Origin: Mycolicibacterium lutetiense
Lineage (GTDB): Bacteria; Actinomycetota; Actinomycetes; Mycobacteriales; Mycobacteriaceae
DNA: 64,000 bases
Assembly (NCBI RefSeq): GCF_017876775.1
Contig: NZ_JAGIOP010000002.1
Location: 3,100,001 to 3,164,000 of the forward strand
Direction of reading: 5' to 3'
Shown: positions 54,949-63,024 of the stretch, in pieces
How positions within the stretch are numbered: position 1 is the stretch's first letter
Layout of the letters: every line of letters starts with the position of its first letter
Position numbers and translations under genes: made by a program
The notes under the pieces: model-generated
Database searches by the model: none
What the model saw: the letters and a program-made list of their open reading frames with translations, nothing else
What the model was told of the DNA's origin: nothing

Positions 54949-55597
54949 AGATCAGCGCGCTGATCGCCACCACCACGGCCGCCGCTCCGATCACCGGCGC
55001 AACGGTGAACTGCGACACCGTCCCTCCGAGCACCGCACCGGCGCACATCGTCAGCACTACGCCGTAACGCAGCTTCTCGCGGTCCCCGGTACCGCCGGCC
55101 AACCGGCTGTCGAAGCCGATGCCGACGATCGTCTGCGTCAGCACCGTGGTGCTCAGTTCCTGGATGCCGAACTGACGTGCCGTCGCATTCTGGATACCGA
55201 ATGTCATCGCGAGAACGATGAGGATGAGTTTCCGGTTGTCGTCATAAGCCAGCACTCCGATGCCGCACAGCACCGAAAGCACGGTCAGCAGAAAGACTTC
55301 CACCCCCAATGCGGTGGCCAACCAGTTCCGGACGCGACTGTCCAGATGGCGCCGCATCCGCCCACCCAACACGGTGCCCAGCACGAACCCGACGAACGCG
55401 ACCAGGGCCCCCGCCACATCCACGCCTGAGTGCGGGACGAACCAGAAGCCCAGGAAGATCACGTTCCCGGTCATGTTGGCGACGAACACATGTCCCAGCA
55501 CCAGCACACTGACCGCGTCGACGATTCCCGTCGCACACGTCAGCAACAGCAGGGCCACAACAGTCGACCGCTGCGTCACCGGCGAGGCGATTGCCAT
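54899..55597 (-). CDS. DUF1275 (YoaK-like) membrane protein
   Basis: 232 residues with about six hydrophobic helices. The family pattern is clear: CATGIVDAVSVLVLGHVFVA, NMTGNVIFLGF, and the central AMTFGIQNATARQFG. DUF1275 proteins are inner-membrane proteins of unknown function. The 3' end overlaps the convergent unknown gene by 50 bases. It lies 16 bp upstream of the Mam1D stop codon region's far side on the same strand, but is separated from the mce1 unit as the first gene after it. Confidence 0.88.
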   Translation of the reverse strand: MAIASPVTQRSTVVALLLLTCATGIVDAVSVLVLGHVFVANMTGNVIFLGFWFVPHSGVDVAGALVAFVGFVLGTVLGGRMRRHLDSRVRNWLATALGVEVFLLTVLSVLCGIGVLAYDDNRKLILIVLAMTFGIQNATARQFGIQELSTTVLTQTIVGIGFDSRLAGGTGDREKLRYGVVLTMCAGAVLGGTVSQFTVAPVIGAAAVVVAISALIFKFGPAAEPVPAESAR

Positions 55598-55613
55598 GCC
55601 TACATCCTCGCCG

Positions 55614-56582
55614 CTACAGCTGCGGAGACAGGTCCAATTGGGTCAAGGCGGGCATCTGGGTGATGCGCCAATCTCCATCGGTGCGCTGCAATGTCAGCCG
55701 GTAGGACGAATACCGCAGCGAAGGAATGTTCTTGGTGACCGGACTCGTCGACACCGTATTCGTGTAAACGATCGCGGTGGCCTCATCGCCGCCGATGGTC
55801 TCCACCGCGGTGCCCATCACCTCGGTGTTGTTGGTGACCTTGGCCTGCTTGTTTGTCGGCACGATCGAATCGATCAGCTGCCGGTACTCGTTGGCGAAGT
55901 CGCTCGACAGATACTTTGCGGCCCGGTCGGGCAGGGTGTCGATGTTGTCCGGGTTGTAGGTCCACAACGTGGTGATGGCGTCCGCCGACGTCTTCGCCAC
56001 TTTGAGTTTGGTTGCCACCAGGGCCCGATCGGCCAGATACGGCTGCAGCATCGCACCGCCGAAAGCCCCGGCCGCCACGAACACCACCGCTGCACCCGCG
56101 GCGACGTAGGTCAGGCGCCGGCCGGCCTCGCGGTGCGGAACCAGGATCTCGTCCCCGGCCGGTTCGGTGTCCGTCACTTCCAGGTCGGCATCAGCCTCAG
56201 CGTCGACATCGGCATCGGCTTCCGGTTCAACATCAGGCTCGACGGCCACGTCGGGCTCTGCGGCCACCTCAGGTTCTACGTCCGACTCAGGTTCTACGTC
56301 CGACTCAGGAACTACGTCACCTTCAGGTTCGGTCCCGGCCTTACGGCCCGACTTGCCCGTCGGGGTCCGACGCTCCGGCGTGGCATCGGCATCGTCGGAC
56401 ACCGAGGCCGACTCCGGGTCGACCGGAGTCTCGACCGATTCCGCCACCACGTCCTCGGCACGGCGCCGCCGCCCGAAACGCAGTCTGCGGCGCGGCTTGT
56501 CGGGCTCGCCGGCGGTCAGAAAACCTGAATCAGCTGGCTGATCTTCCACTGCTGTCCTTCCCGAATCGTGGTTGCGATCCAC
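55614..56582 (-). CDS. Mce-associated membrane protein (Rv0178 / Mam1D type)
   Basis: 322 residues. The first about 150 are cytoplasmic and highly acidic, with repeated Glu-Pro-Asp-Val units (DVEPESDVEPE), then a transmembrane helix (LTYVAAGAAVVFVAAGAFGG) and a Mam-type extracytoplasmic domain ending GDWRITQMPALTQLDLSP. In M. tuberculosis Rv0178 is the last of four mam genes in the mce1 operon. It overlaps the upstream mam gene by 67 bases; a GTG at residue 12 would shorten this. The acidic repeat is longer than I would expect for the family. Mam proteins support Mce complex assembly or stability. Confidence 0.85.
   Translation of the reverse strand: MDRNHDSGRTAVEDQPADSGFLTAGEPDKPRRRLRFGRRRRAEDVVAESVETPVDPESASVSDDADATPERRTPTGKSGRKAGTEPEGDVVPESDVEPESDVEPEVAAEPDVAVEPDVEPEADADVDAEADADLEVTDTEPAGDEILVPHREAGRRLTYVAAGAAVVFVAAGAFGGAMLQPYLADRALVATKLKVAKTSADAITTLWTYNPDNIDTLPDRAAKYLSSDFANEYRQLIDSIVPTNKQAKVTNNTEVMGTAVETIGGDEATAIVYTNTVSTSPVTKNIPSLRYSSYRLTLQRTDGDWRITQMPALTQLDLSPQL
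56268..56303 (+). repeat. Tandem 18-bp repeat inside mam1D
   Basis: CTCAGGTTCTACGTCCGA occurs twice head to tail (56268-56285 and 56286-56303), followed by a diverged third unit. In protein it encodes the repeated ESDVEP hexapeptide, so the repeat number can change without frameshift. Confidence 0.85.
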
Positions 56583-57067
56583 CGATCTCCGGTTTCGATC
56601 GTGGACTTGCCGTCGGGTGCGCGGATGCTTGTCTTGGTAGCCACCAGAACGTCGGCACTGCCGTTGTCGTTCCAGCGTTGAATGCCCGCCTCCTGCACAG
56701 AGCCCTCCGACGGCTCGGCCTGCGCCACGCGAACAGTGATCTCGTCCTGCTTCTCTTTGAACATCTTGGCGAAGTCACCGGTCGCCTGACGCAAGACATC
56801 GTCCGCAAAGTCATTGGCGTGGAACGGATCCCGCGTCATGTACCCCTTCATGAACTCAGTCACGTACGCAAGCGCGTCGGCGTCCCTGGCGTTGGTCCGC
56901 TCATCGGACTCGTGCCGCACCAGCATGAACGTGCAGCCCGCGATCGCCGCAGCGATCAACAACGCCGACAGCATCCCCACGATCGGCAGCCCCCAGGAGA
57001 TCGGCTCCTTGGGTTCGACCGCGAAGTAGTCCCGTTCATCGGCGGAGATCTTGCGTCTTGGGCTCAT
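56516..57067 (-). CDS. Mce-associated membrane protein (Rv0177 / Mam1C type)
   Basis: 183 residues from the ATG at 57067, which overlaps the stop of the RDD-domain gene (ATGA). Short cytoplasmic N-terminus (MSPRRKISADERDYFAVEP), one helix (WGLPIVGMLSALLIAAAIAG) and a Mam domain with FMKGYMTRDPFHANDFADDV, DVLVATKTSI and QQWKISQLIQVF at the end. It is the third mam gene after mce1F, as Rv0177 in M. tuberculosis. Confidence 0.87.
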   Translation of the reverse strand: MSPRRKISADERDYFAVEPKEPISWGLPIVGMLSALLIAAAIAGCTFMLVRHESDERTNARDADALAYVTEFMKGYMTRDPFHANDFADDVLRQATGDFAKMFKEKQDEITVRVAQAEPSEGSVQEAGIQRWNDNGSADVLVATKTSIRAPDGKSTIETGDRWIATTIREGQQWKISQLIQVF

Positions 57068-58038
57068 TGTCCCGCCCCACTCAACAACGGCTGCTTCAGC
57101 ACGGTCAGGTTGTCGGCCTGCCACTGACCATCGACCTTGACGAAGTCGACCCGCACGGTCGCGGTGATGAACTTCAGATCCTTCGGGTCGATGCCCCGTT
57201 GCCCTTGCATCGCGAACAGCATGGCGGCCTTGTTCTTGGTCGCTCCCGGAAGCAGCGCACTGCTCACCGCAAAGAGATCATTGTTGGTCGGGGTGCGCTT
57301 CTTGGCCGCGTCCTGCTGCGCGACGACCTGCGGACGGTAGTTGTCCGAAGCCAGTGACTGTGCCCTGGCGAAATCCTCGTCCATCGAGTCGACGCTGTAG
57401 CTCAGCAACTGCTCGACGATTCGCGGGCCGTCCTTGATGATCTGCTCCCGGGACTGATCCAACGCTCGATCCTCCCGGTACACCGCGACGTAGCCGAGTC
57501 CGGCCGCGGCTCCGGCCAGCACCGCCAGTGTCAACAGCACCGCACCGGCACGGCGTCGGGCATCAGGCTCAGGTTGGTCGACGCGGCGCACCTCGGTGCG
57601 GGCCAGCAGATCGGCGAACGTCCGGTGGCGCGAATCCCACAGCGGCCACAGCCAGCCCACGAACACTGCCGCGGTGTCCAGCAGATGCGCGAGGTCACGC
57701 AGCAGCAACCGCAGCAGACCGGCGTCGCCGGCCGATGACACCACCCGGATACCGAACACCGACCGGCCCAGCGACCAACCGGTGAATGCCGGCAATGCGA
57801 TCCGGTTGATCAGCATCGCGATGCCCACCACGCTGGCGGCCACCGTGCACACCCACCAGGACCACCCGTACGGCGGGACAGACCACGCCAGCAGCCCCAG
57901 CGCCACGATCAACCCGGCAGGCGCCAGCACGTCGATGGCGAACGCCCCGGCCCGAGCCGGCCACGACGCCAACCGCGCCCGGTCGGCCCCGGTGCCCTCG
58001 GTGGCCACCGGACCGGCGTTGTCCAGCACAGCGGTCAC
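57064..58038 (-). CDS. RDD-domain Mce-associated membrane protein (Rv0176 / Mam1B type)
   Basis: 324 residues. The N-terminal half is an RDD membrane domain (ASWPARAGAFAIDVLAPAGL with the Arg/Asp pair, and TGWSLGRSVFGIRVV, then RDLAHLLDTAAVF). The C-terminal half has another helix (AGAVLLTLAVLAGAAAGLGY) and an extracytoplasmic Mam domain ending in KVDGQWQADNLTVLKQP. It overlaps both neighbours by four bases, so it is tightly coupled. Rv0176 has the same RDD-plus-Mam build. Confidence 0.9.
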   Translation of the reverse strand: MTAVLDNAGPVATEGTGADRARLASWPARAGAFAIDVLAPAGLIVALGLLAWSVPPYGWSWWVCTVAASVVGIAMLINRIALPAFTGWSLGRSVFGIRVVSSAGDAGLLRLLLRDLAHLLDTAAVFVGWLWPLWDSRHRTFADLLARTEVRRVDQPEPDARRRAGAVLLTLAVLAGAAAGLGYVAVYREDRALDQSREQIIKDGPRIVEQLLSYSVDSMDEDFARAQSLASDNYRPQVVAQQDAAKKRTPTNNDLFAVSSALLPGATKNKAAMLFAMQGQRGIDPKDLKFITATVRVDFVKVDGQWQADNLTVLKQPLLSGAGQ

Positions 58039-58691
58039 GACGACGTGACCTGGTCGAGCCGCGCGACCTTGTAGTTGCCGTCCTCGGCGCGGGCCATCTT
58101 CACCCGCAACCGATAACCCTGCTCTTCATCGGACTTCTCGCTGTTGGTGACCAGCACCCGCACCGCGACCAGCAGGTCCATCGACCCGTCGTCGTTGTGC
58201 TTCTCCACCGCAGCACGCAGGTCCGAAACCTTCACCTGCACATTGGCGGCCTGATACGCATCGAGCAGCATGCCGCTGTAGAGACCCGCCTGCGCACCGA
58301 AATCACCGGTGGCGCATTCGATGATCTTGGTCTGGGCTTCGATCATCGCCTGGGTATCGGGCGCCTGGGTGGCGGTCACGCAGGCCTTCGCCGCGGCCAA
58401 GGCCTCGGCCTCATCGCCGGCGATGCGTTCGCTGACCTGATGCGCGCGCAATGCCAGGTAGCCGCCGACACCGACGGCCGCCGCGAGGACCAACAGGCCG
58501 GCAAGAATCACAGCCATCCAGCCCCGCCCGAGCCGCGAAGGACGCGGCCCGGACTCCTGAGCGGCCTCCTCAGCGTCCGTGGCTGAGGTCGGATCAACGA
58601 TCTCGGTGACCGCCTCGGCTTGCGGTTCCGTGGTGTGAGGGTCCTGCTGGTCGGCGAGGTTCAGCTGGCTGGTGCCAGCATCTCCTTCCAT
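58035..58691 (-). CDS. Mce-associated membrane protein (Rv0175 / Mam1A type)
   Basis: 218 residues. A cytoplasmic, acidic N-terminus of about 50 residues precedes one helix (MAVILAGLLVLAAAVGVGGY) and a Mam domain with GDFGAQAGLYSGMLLDAYQA and a final DGNYKVARLDQVTSS. Its start overlaps the end of mce1F by 31 bases. As first gene after mce1F it corresponds to Rv0175, required for full Mce1 function in M. tuberculosis. Confidence 0.88.
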   Translation of the reverse strand: MEGDAGTSQLNLADQQDPHTTEPQAEAVTEIVDPTSATDAEEAAQESGPRPSRLGRGWMAVILAGLLVLAAAVGVGGYLALRAHQVSERIAGDEAEALAAAKACVTATQAPDTQAMIEAQTKIIECATGDFGAQAGLYSGMLLDAYQAANVQVKVSDLRAAVEKHNDDGSMDLLVAVRVLVTNSEKSDEEQGYRLRVKMARAEDGNYKVARLDQVTSS

Positions 58692-60214
58692 CCGTCATCT
58701 CCTGGTTTGTTCGAGTTGGTGACGGAGTACTTCACACCGCCGGGACCGACCACCTCGCCACTGGATGGGCTATAGGTAGCGGTCGAACCTGCTGCCGGAG
58801 TGTAGATGCAGGGGTTCGGCTGCTGTCCACTACAACTCACATTCCCACCACGCGGGGCGGTCAGCGGATCGCTGCGCACCGCCGATGATTCCGGTGGTGG
58901 AAGCTGACTTGCCGGCAACGGGTTCAACCCATTATTCACCGAAGGCGCGGGAATGACCCGGCCCGGATCAACCGGCTGATCGCAGCGCGCGCCCGGGGCC
59001 GGGCAGTTGCGGATCTGATTCGGATCGCCATACCACGGGTTGGTGCCCAGCGGCTGGTAGGGCTCATCGCTGTGGCACTCCGCCGGCGAGGCGGCCCGCT
59101 TACCGGGCACATCGGCACACGGGTAGTTACGCGCACCGCGCACCGCGTTGGGCGCATCCTTGGGGATCTTGCAGTACAGGCCCTCGGGCAGCGGTGCCGT
59201 GGACGTGTCCGCGGGCGAGCGCCACTGTGAGGCCGGGAGGAAGCCGGTCAGGCACGGCGGCGGCATGTTGATGCCGAGGCCGAAGTGCAGCAGGCCCTTG
59301 GGCGCGAAGATCGTCGCGGTCTGTGCCACCGCGCCGCCCTGGGGCAGCGCCACCAGCACCTGCTCGACGTTCTTGTTGTACCGCTTGAGCATGTCGATGA
59401 CGATTTCCAGGTTCGCCAGCGTCTGCGGCAACGACTCCTGCACATCGCCGAACACCGAGTTCAGCTGATCTGCCGTCGGCGCCGCCTGCTGAATCCCACT
59501 GCGCAATGCACCGTCATTCTGAGCGCTCTGCGCGGCCAACGAGTTCAGGTTCTTGGCCCACCGCGAAATCGCATCGCCCGAGTTCACCTGGCTGTCGATG
59601 ATCGGCCCGGAGTTCTCGACGATGTCGTTGATCGACCCGATGTTGTCCTTGAAGTCACTGGCGATCGCCTGGGTGGAATCGACCAGATGCTGCAGTGACG
59701 GCCCGAGCCCACCGACCGCCGTGGCCGTCTCGTCGAGCAGCGTCGCGATCTTCTCCTTCGGCAGCGCCGCCAGGCCCCGCTGTGCGGCGTCCAGCGACGG
59801 GCCCACCTCGGCGGGCACGGTGCCGACCTGGATCGTGTCGCCGCTGCGGAAGTACTCCTTGGCGCCGCCCTCGGAGACCAGGTCGATGAACTGCTCACCG
59901 ACCGCCGACACCGAGTGCACGTTGGCACTGGCGTCGATCGGCACCCGGAACTGGTTGTAGATGTCCATCTTGACGTGGGCGCCCTGCTCGGTGGGTTCCA
60001 CCGAGGTGACCTTGCCGACCGTGGTTCCGCGGTAGGTGACGTTGGCCGTGGCGTACAAACCGCCCGAATTCGGGAGGTTGGCGTTCAGCTGGTACATCCC
60101 GATACCGGCCCACGTCGGCAACCGCAGGTAGAACAGCGCCAGCACAACCAGGGCGATCACGGTCAGCGCCGTGAACAGAACGAGCTGCATCTTGATGAAG
60201 CGGGTCAGCAACAT
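58661..60214 (-). CDS. mce1F: Mce1F, MCE/MlaD-domain protein of the Mce1 lipid importer
   Basis: 517 residues (Rv0174 has 515). N-terminal signal anchor (MQLVLFTALTVIALVVLALF), MlaD-like domain about 40-120 (ANVTYRGTTVGKVTSVEPTE, VSAVGEQFIDLVSE), a long helical needle region to about residue 300 and a Pro-rich, cysteine-containing C-terminal tail. In Mce1 six such proteins form the periplasmic tube that imports fatty acids. Subunit letter is from synteny and order: it is followed by the mam genes and preceded by lprK. Confidence 0.93.
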   Translation of the reverse strand: MLLTRFIKMQLVLFTALTVIALVVLALFYLRLPTWAGIGMYQLNANLPNSGGLYATANVTYRGTTVGKVTSVEPTEQGAHVKMDIYNQFRVPIDASANVHSVSAVGEQFIDLVSEGGAKEYFRSGDTIQVGTVPAEVGPSLDAAQRGLAALPKEKIATLLDETATAVGGLGPSLQHLVDSTQAIASDFKDNIGSINDIVENSGPIIDSQVNSGDAISRWAKNLNSLAAQSAQNDGALRSGIQQAAPTADQLNSVFGDVQESLPQTLANLEIVIDMLKRYNKNVEQVLVALPQGGAVAQTATIFAPKGLLHFGLGINMPPPCLTGFLPASQWRSPADTSTAPLPEGLYCKIPKDAPNAVRGARNYPCADVPGKRAASPAECHSDEPYQPLGTNPWYGDPNQIRNCPAPGARCDQPVDPGRVIPAPSVNNGLNPLPASQLPPPESSAVRSDPLTAPRGGNVSCSGQQPNPCIYTPAAGSTATYSPSSGEVVGPGGVKYSVTNSNKPGDDGWKEMLAPAS

Positions 60215-60217
60215 GTC

Positions 60218-61393
60218 TCACTCCCCCCTTTCCACAAGCGGGCCACCAGGTGCGTCATGCGGGTTCGGCGTGAACCGGACATCCGGGATCATCGTCGCCG
60301 GATCGCGGCCCCATGCCTGCTCCAGCGCACGGAGCATGCCCGAGACACCGGTACCGGACAGGAACGCGTTGTCCACCGAGCTCAACGTCAGGTCGATCGT
60401 CAGCGAGACGTTGATGTAGTCGCCGCGCACCGCCTTCGGGATGTTCTCGATGTTGAACGGCACCGTGAGGATCAGCTTGAGCGCCTCAACCAGATACGGA
60501 GCCGAGCGCGCCAGCTGCTTGAGCGGCCGCTGCAGGTTCTGCAGGTTCGTGTGCACGTTGGCGTTGCTGTTCGACAACGTGTCGTCAGCGGCCTTCGACA
60601 ACCGGCCCAGCGAGGTCACCGCGTCGGCGAACAATTCGCGCGTCTCGGCGAAGTGCTCGATCAGCGGCGGGAACTCGGTCAGCACCCGATCCAACGTGTC
60701 GTTGCGGGCCGCAACGATGTTCAACAGCCGGTTGGTCGAATCGATCGCCCGGGTGATGTCGTTGCGCTGCTGGTTGAGTTCGTCGGTGAACGTGTCGAGC
60801 CGGCCCAGGAAGTCGCGGATCTGATCGGCGCGACCGTTGAGGATGTTGAACACCTCGGTCTGGATGGTCTCGAGGTTCGGGATGCCACCGCCGGTCAGGA
60901 TGCCGGAGATACCGGCGAGCGTCCGCTCGATCGTCGGGTACGCCGACGACTGTGCCAGCGGGATGGTGTCGCCGCTGCGCAACTTCTCCTCGGACGGCTT
61001 GTCCGGCGGGTTGAGCTCGACGTGCTGCGAACCCAGCAAGCTGGTCTGGCCGATCTTGGCCAGCGTGTTCTTCGGCAGCACGATGCCCGGCTCCAGGTCG
61101 ATGGTCAACGTCGGAGTCCAGTTGATCAGCTCGATATTGCGGACCCGGCCGACGAACACATCGCGCACCCGTACCCGGCTGTTGGCGTTGAGCGCCAACG
61201 TCTCCGGCATCTGCACGTACAGCGTGGTGTGACCGGACTCGGTGCCCGGCCCACCCGGCAGCGGGACGTTGGCGATACCGCGCCACTGCCCACACGAGGT
61301 GAGGATCAGCGCGGACGCCGACAACACCGCGACTCGGCGGCCGACGCGACCCCAGCTGCGTGCCTTCATCCGGCCTCTCTGTTCGCTCATCAC
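60218..61393 (-). CDS. lprK: LprK (Mce1E), lipoprotein subunit of the Mce1 importer
   Basis: 391 residues (Rv0173 has 390). The N-terminus contains a lipobox (LSASALILTSC) typical of the E subunit, then an MlaD domain (TLYVQMPETLALNANSRVRV with RDVFVGRVRNIEL) and a helical needle region. The ATG at 61393 overlaps the mce1D stop (ATGA); a second ATG follows directly and a third at residue 9. The 3' end is three bases from mce1F. Confidence 0.93.
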   Translation of the reverse strand: MMSEQRGRMKARSWGRVGRRVAVLSASALILTSCGQWRGIANVPLPGGPGTESGHTTLYVQMPETLALNANSRVRVRDVFVGRVRNIELINWTPTLTIDLEPGIVLPKNTLAKIGQTSLLGSQHVELNPPDKPSEEKLRSGDTIPLAQSSAYPTIERTLAGISGILTGGGIPNLETIQTEVFNILNGRADQIRDFLGRLDTFTDELNQQRNDITRAIDSTNRLLNIVAARNDTLDRVLTEFPPLIEHFAETRELFADAVTSLGRLSKAADDTLSNSNANVHTNLQNLQRPLKQLARSAPYLVEALKLILTVPFNIENIPKAVRGDYINVSLTIDLTLSSVDNAFLSGTGVSGMLRALEQAWGRDPATMIPDVRFTPNPHDAPGGPLVERGE

Positions 61394-63015
61394 GGCTGTC
61401 CTCCGGCCTCGGCAGGCAACGCCGGTCCGGCGGGAGCGGCGGCCGGCGCGGGAGCCGACATCGGATCACCCGGGATCACACCCGGCGCAGGCACCGGCGG
61501 CGGGCCGGGCTGCGGGTACCACGGCGGCGGCAACGGATTGCTCTCGTCGTAGGAGTTCGGCGGTCCGGGCAGGTTGCCTCCCGGAGGAGCGCCGAAGGCC
61601 GGCGGGGCCGGCGGGGCCACGATATCCGGGCCACCCATCAACTCGGACAACGACTCCGGGGTCAGCATCTGCTGAGTGGCCGGCTGTACCTGCACACCCT
61701 GCATGCCCGGCGCCACGGTCCAACCGGGCTCATGGTTGCCGTGCGAGAACAAGGTGTCGCGCGACCAGATACCTGGAACGGTGGTGTCCTTGTATCCGCC
61801 GGGCGGCTGCAGACGCGGTTCCGAGTAGGAGATCTGCTTGGGCAGCGTCATCGCGGTGTTGGCCAGGTTCTGGCCGAACGGCAGGAAGTTGAACTTGATC
61901 GCGTCCAGGATCGGCGCCAGGTACTGCGCACACAGCTCGGCCGAATCCTGGTACCCCAACCGGCTGCCCGCCTGAATCGAACTGCAGATGAACTGCAGCG
62001 GGTTGGAGAAGTTGGTCAGACCCGGCAGAACCGGCAGAGTCACGATGCCACCCTGGTTGGGCGAGACGATGTTGAGCACGTTGGCCGCCAGGTTCGGGTA
62101 GGTGTGCAGACCCGTCTCCAGACCATTGCGCGGTTCCGGCTGCAGGATCGCCGTCGTCGCCTCCGACAAGTTGTTGATGTCGTGCGTCAGCACGCCACCG
62201 TTCTTGTCCAGGAAGTCACGGGTGGTCTTGAGCACCTTGTTGAGGTCCTGCAGGGCCGTCGCCAACTCCTGGTCGGTGTTCGTGAACGAGTTGGTGAACT
62301 GAGCCAGATCGTTGTTCAGCGCCACGAACTGCTGATCGCTCTTGTGCAGGGCATTGACGAACAACGCCAGGCTCTTGACCACCTGGAAGAAGTCGCCGCG
62401 GCCCTGGTTGAGCGTGGTCAGCGCCTCCGACAACCCGTTGAGGGTGCGGTTGAGCTGGTCACCCTTGCCCTGGAAGCCATCGGCGAAGGAGTCGATGACG
62501 TCGCCGAACGGGCCCTTGGGCTGCGCCGCGGTCGGGCCGAGTTCGTCGAGCAGGCGGGTGATCTGGTTGCGCAACTCGTCGTACTCGACCGGGATCTGGG
62601 TGTTCTCGATCGGGATCACCGCGTTGTTCTGCAACCGCGGCCCACCCGTGTAGGGCGGGGACAACTGGATGACGCGCGAGGCCACCAGGCTCGGGTTCAG
62701 CACAGACGCCGTGACGTTCTCGGCCACCTTGTACTTGTTGTTGACGTGGAAGACGACCTTCATCTTGTCGCCGTCGGTCTCGATGCTGTCGATCGCACCG
62801 ACCTTGACGCCCATGATGAGGACCTTGTCACCGGGGTACAGCGCGAGCACCTCGGGGAAGTACGCGGTGACCGTGGTGTTGGTCATCTTCTTGTACAGGT
62901 TCAGGCCGAAGTAACCCAGCACCAGGGCTGCTGCCACCGCCAACGCACCGACGATGACAGCTGCCCGGGAAGCCTTGGGCAACTTGATGTTTCGAACGTT
63001 AAATACTGTTGACAT
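61390..63015 (-). CDS. mce1D: Mce1D, MCE/MlaD-domain protein of the Mce1 lipid importer
   Basis: 541 residues (Rv0172 has 530). N-terminal anchor helix (AAVIVGALAVAAALVLGYFG), MlaD domain (TAYFPEVLALYPGDKVLIMG, KVGAIDSIETDGDKMKV), a long helical region (about 150-330) and a very Pro/Gly/Ala-rich C-terminal tail of about 110 residues. It lies nine bases after the mce1C stop and overlaps lprK by four bases. Confidence 0.93.
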   Translation of the reverse strand: MSTVFNVRNIKLPKASRAAVIVGALAVAAALVLGYFGLNLYKKMTNTTVTAYFPEVLALYPGDKVLIMGVKVGAIDSIETDGDKMKVVFHVNNKYKVAENVTASVLNPSLVASRVIQLSPPYTGGPRLQNNAVIPIENTQIPVEYDELRNQITRLLDELGPTAAQPKGPFGDVIDSFADGFQGKGDQLNRTLNGLSEALTTLNQGRGDFFQVVKSLALFVNALHKSDQQFVALNNDLAQFTNSFTNTDQELATALQDLNKVLKTTRDFLDKNGGVLTHDINNLSEATTAILQPEPRNGLETGLHTYPNLAANVLNIVSPNQGGIVTLPVLPGLTNFSNPLQFICSSIQAGSRLGYQDSAELCAQYLAPILDAIKFNFLPFGQNLANTAMTLPKQISYSEPRLQPPGGYKDTTVPGIWSRDTLFSHGNHEPGWTVAPGMQGVQVQPATQQMLTPESLSELMGGPDIVAPPAPPAFGAPPGGNLPGPPNSYDESNPLPPPWYPQPGPPPVPAPGVIPGDPMSAPAPAAAPAGPALPAEAGGQP

Positions 63016-63024
63016 AGCTGCGGC

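Noticed and set aside
56268..56303. CTCAGG repeats in mam1D as further copies of the 19-bp regulatory direct repeat
   Set aside because: The unit here is 18 bp, lies inside coding sequence and keeps the reading frame; the match to TCTCAGG is partial.
59915..63012. Two long plus-strand frames opposite mce1F, lprK and mce1D
   Set aside because: Arg-, Gln- and His-rich shadows of strongly supported mce genes.
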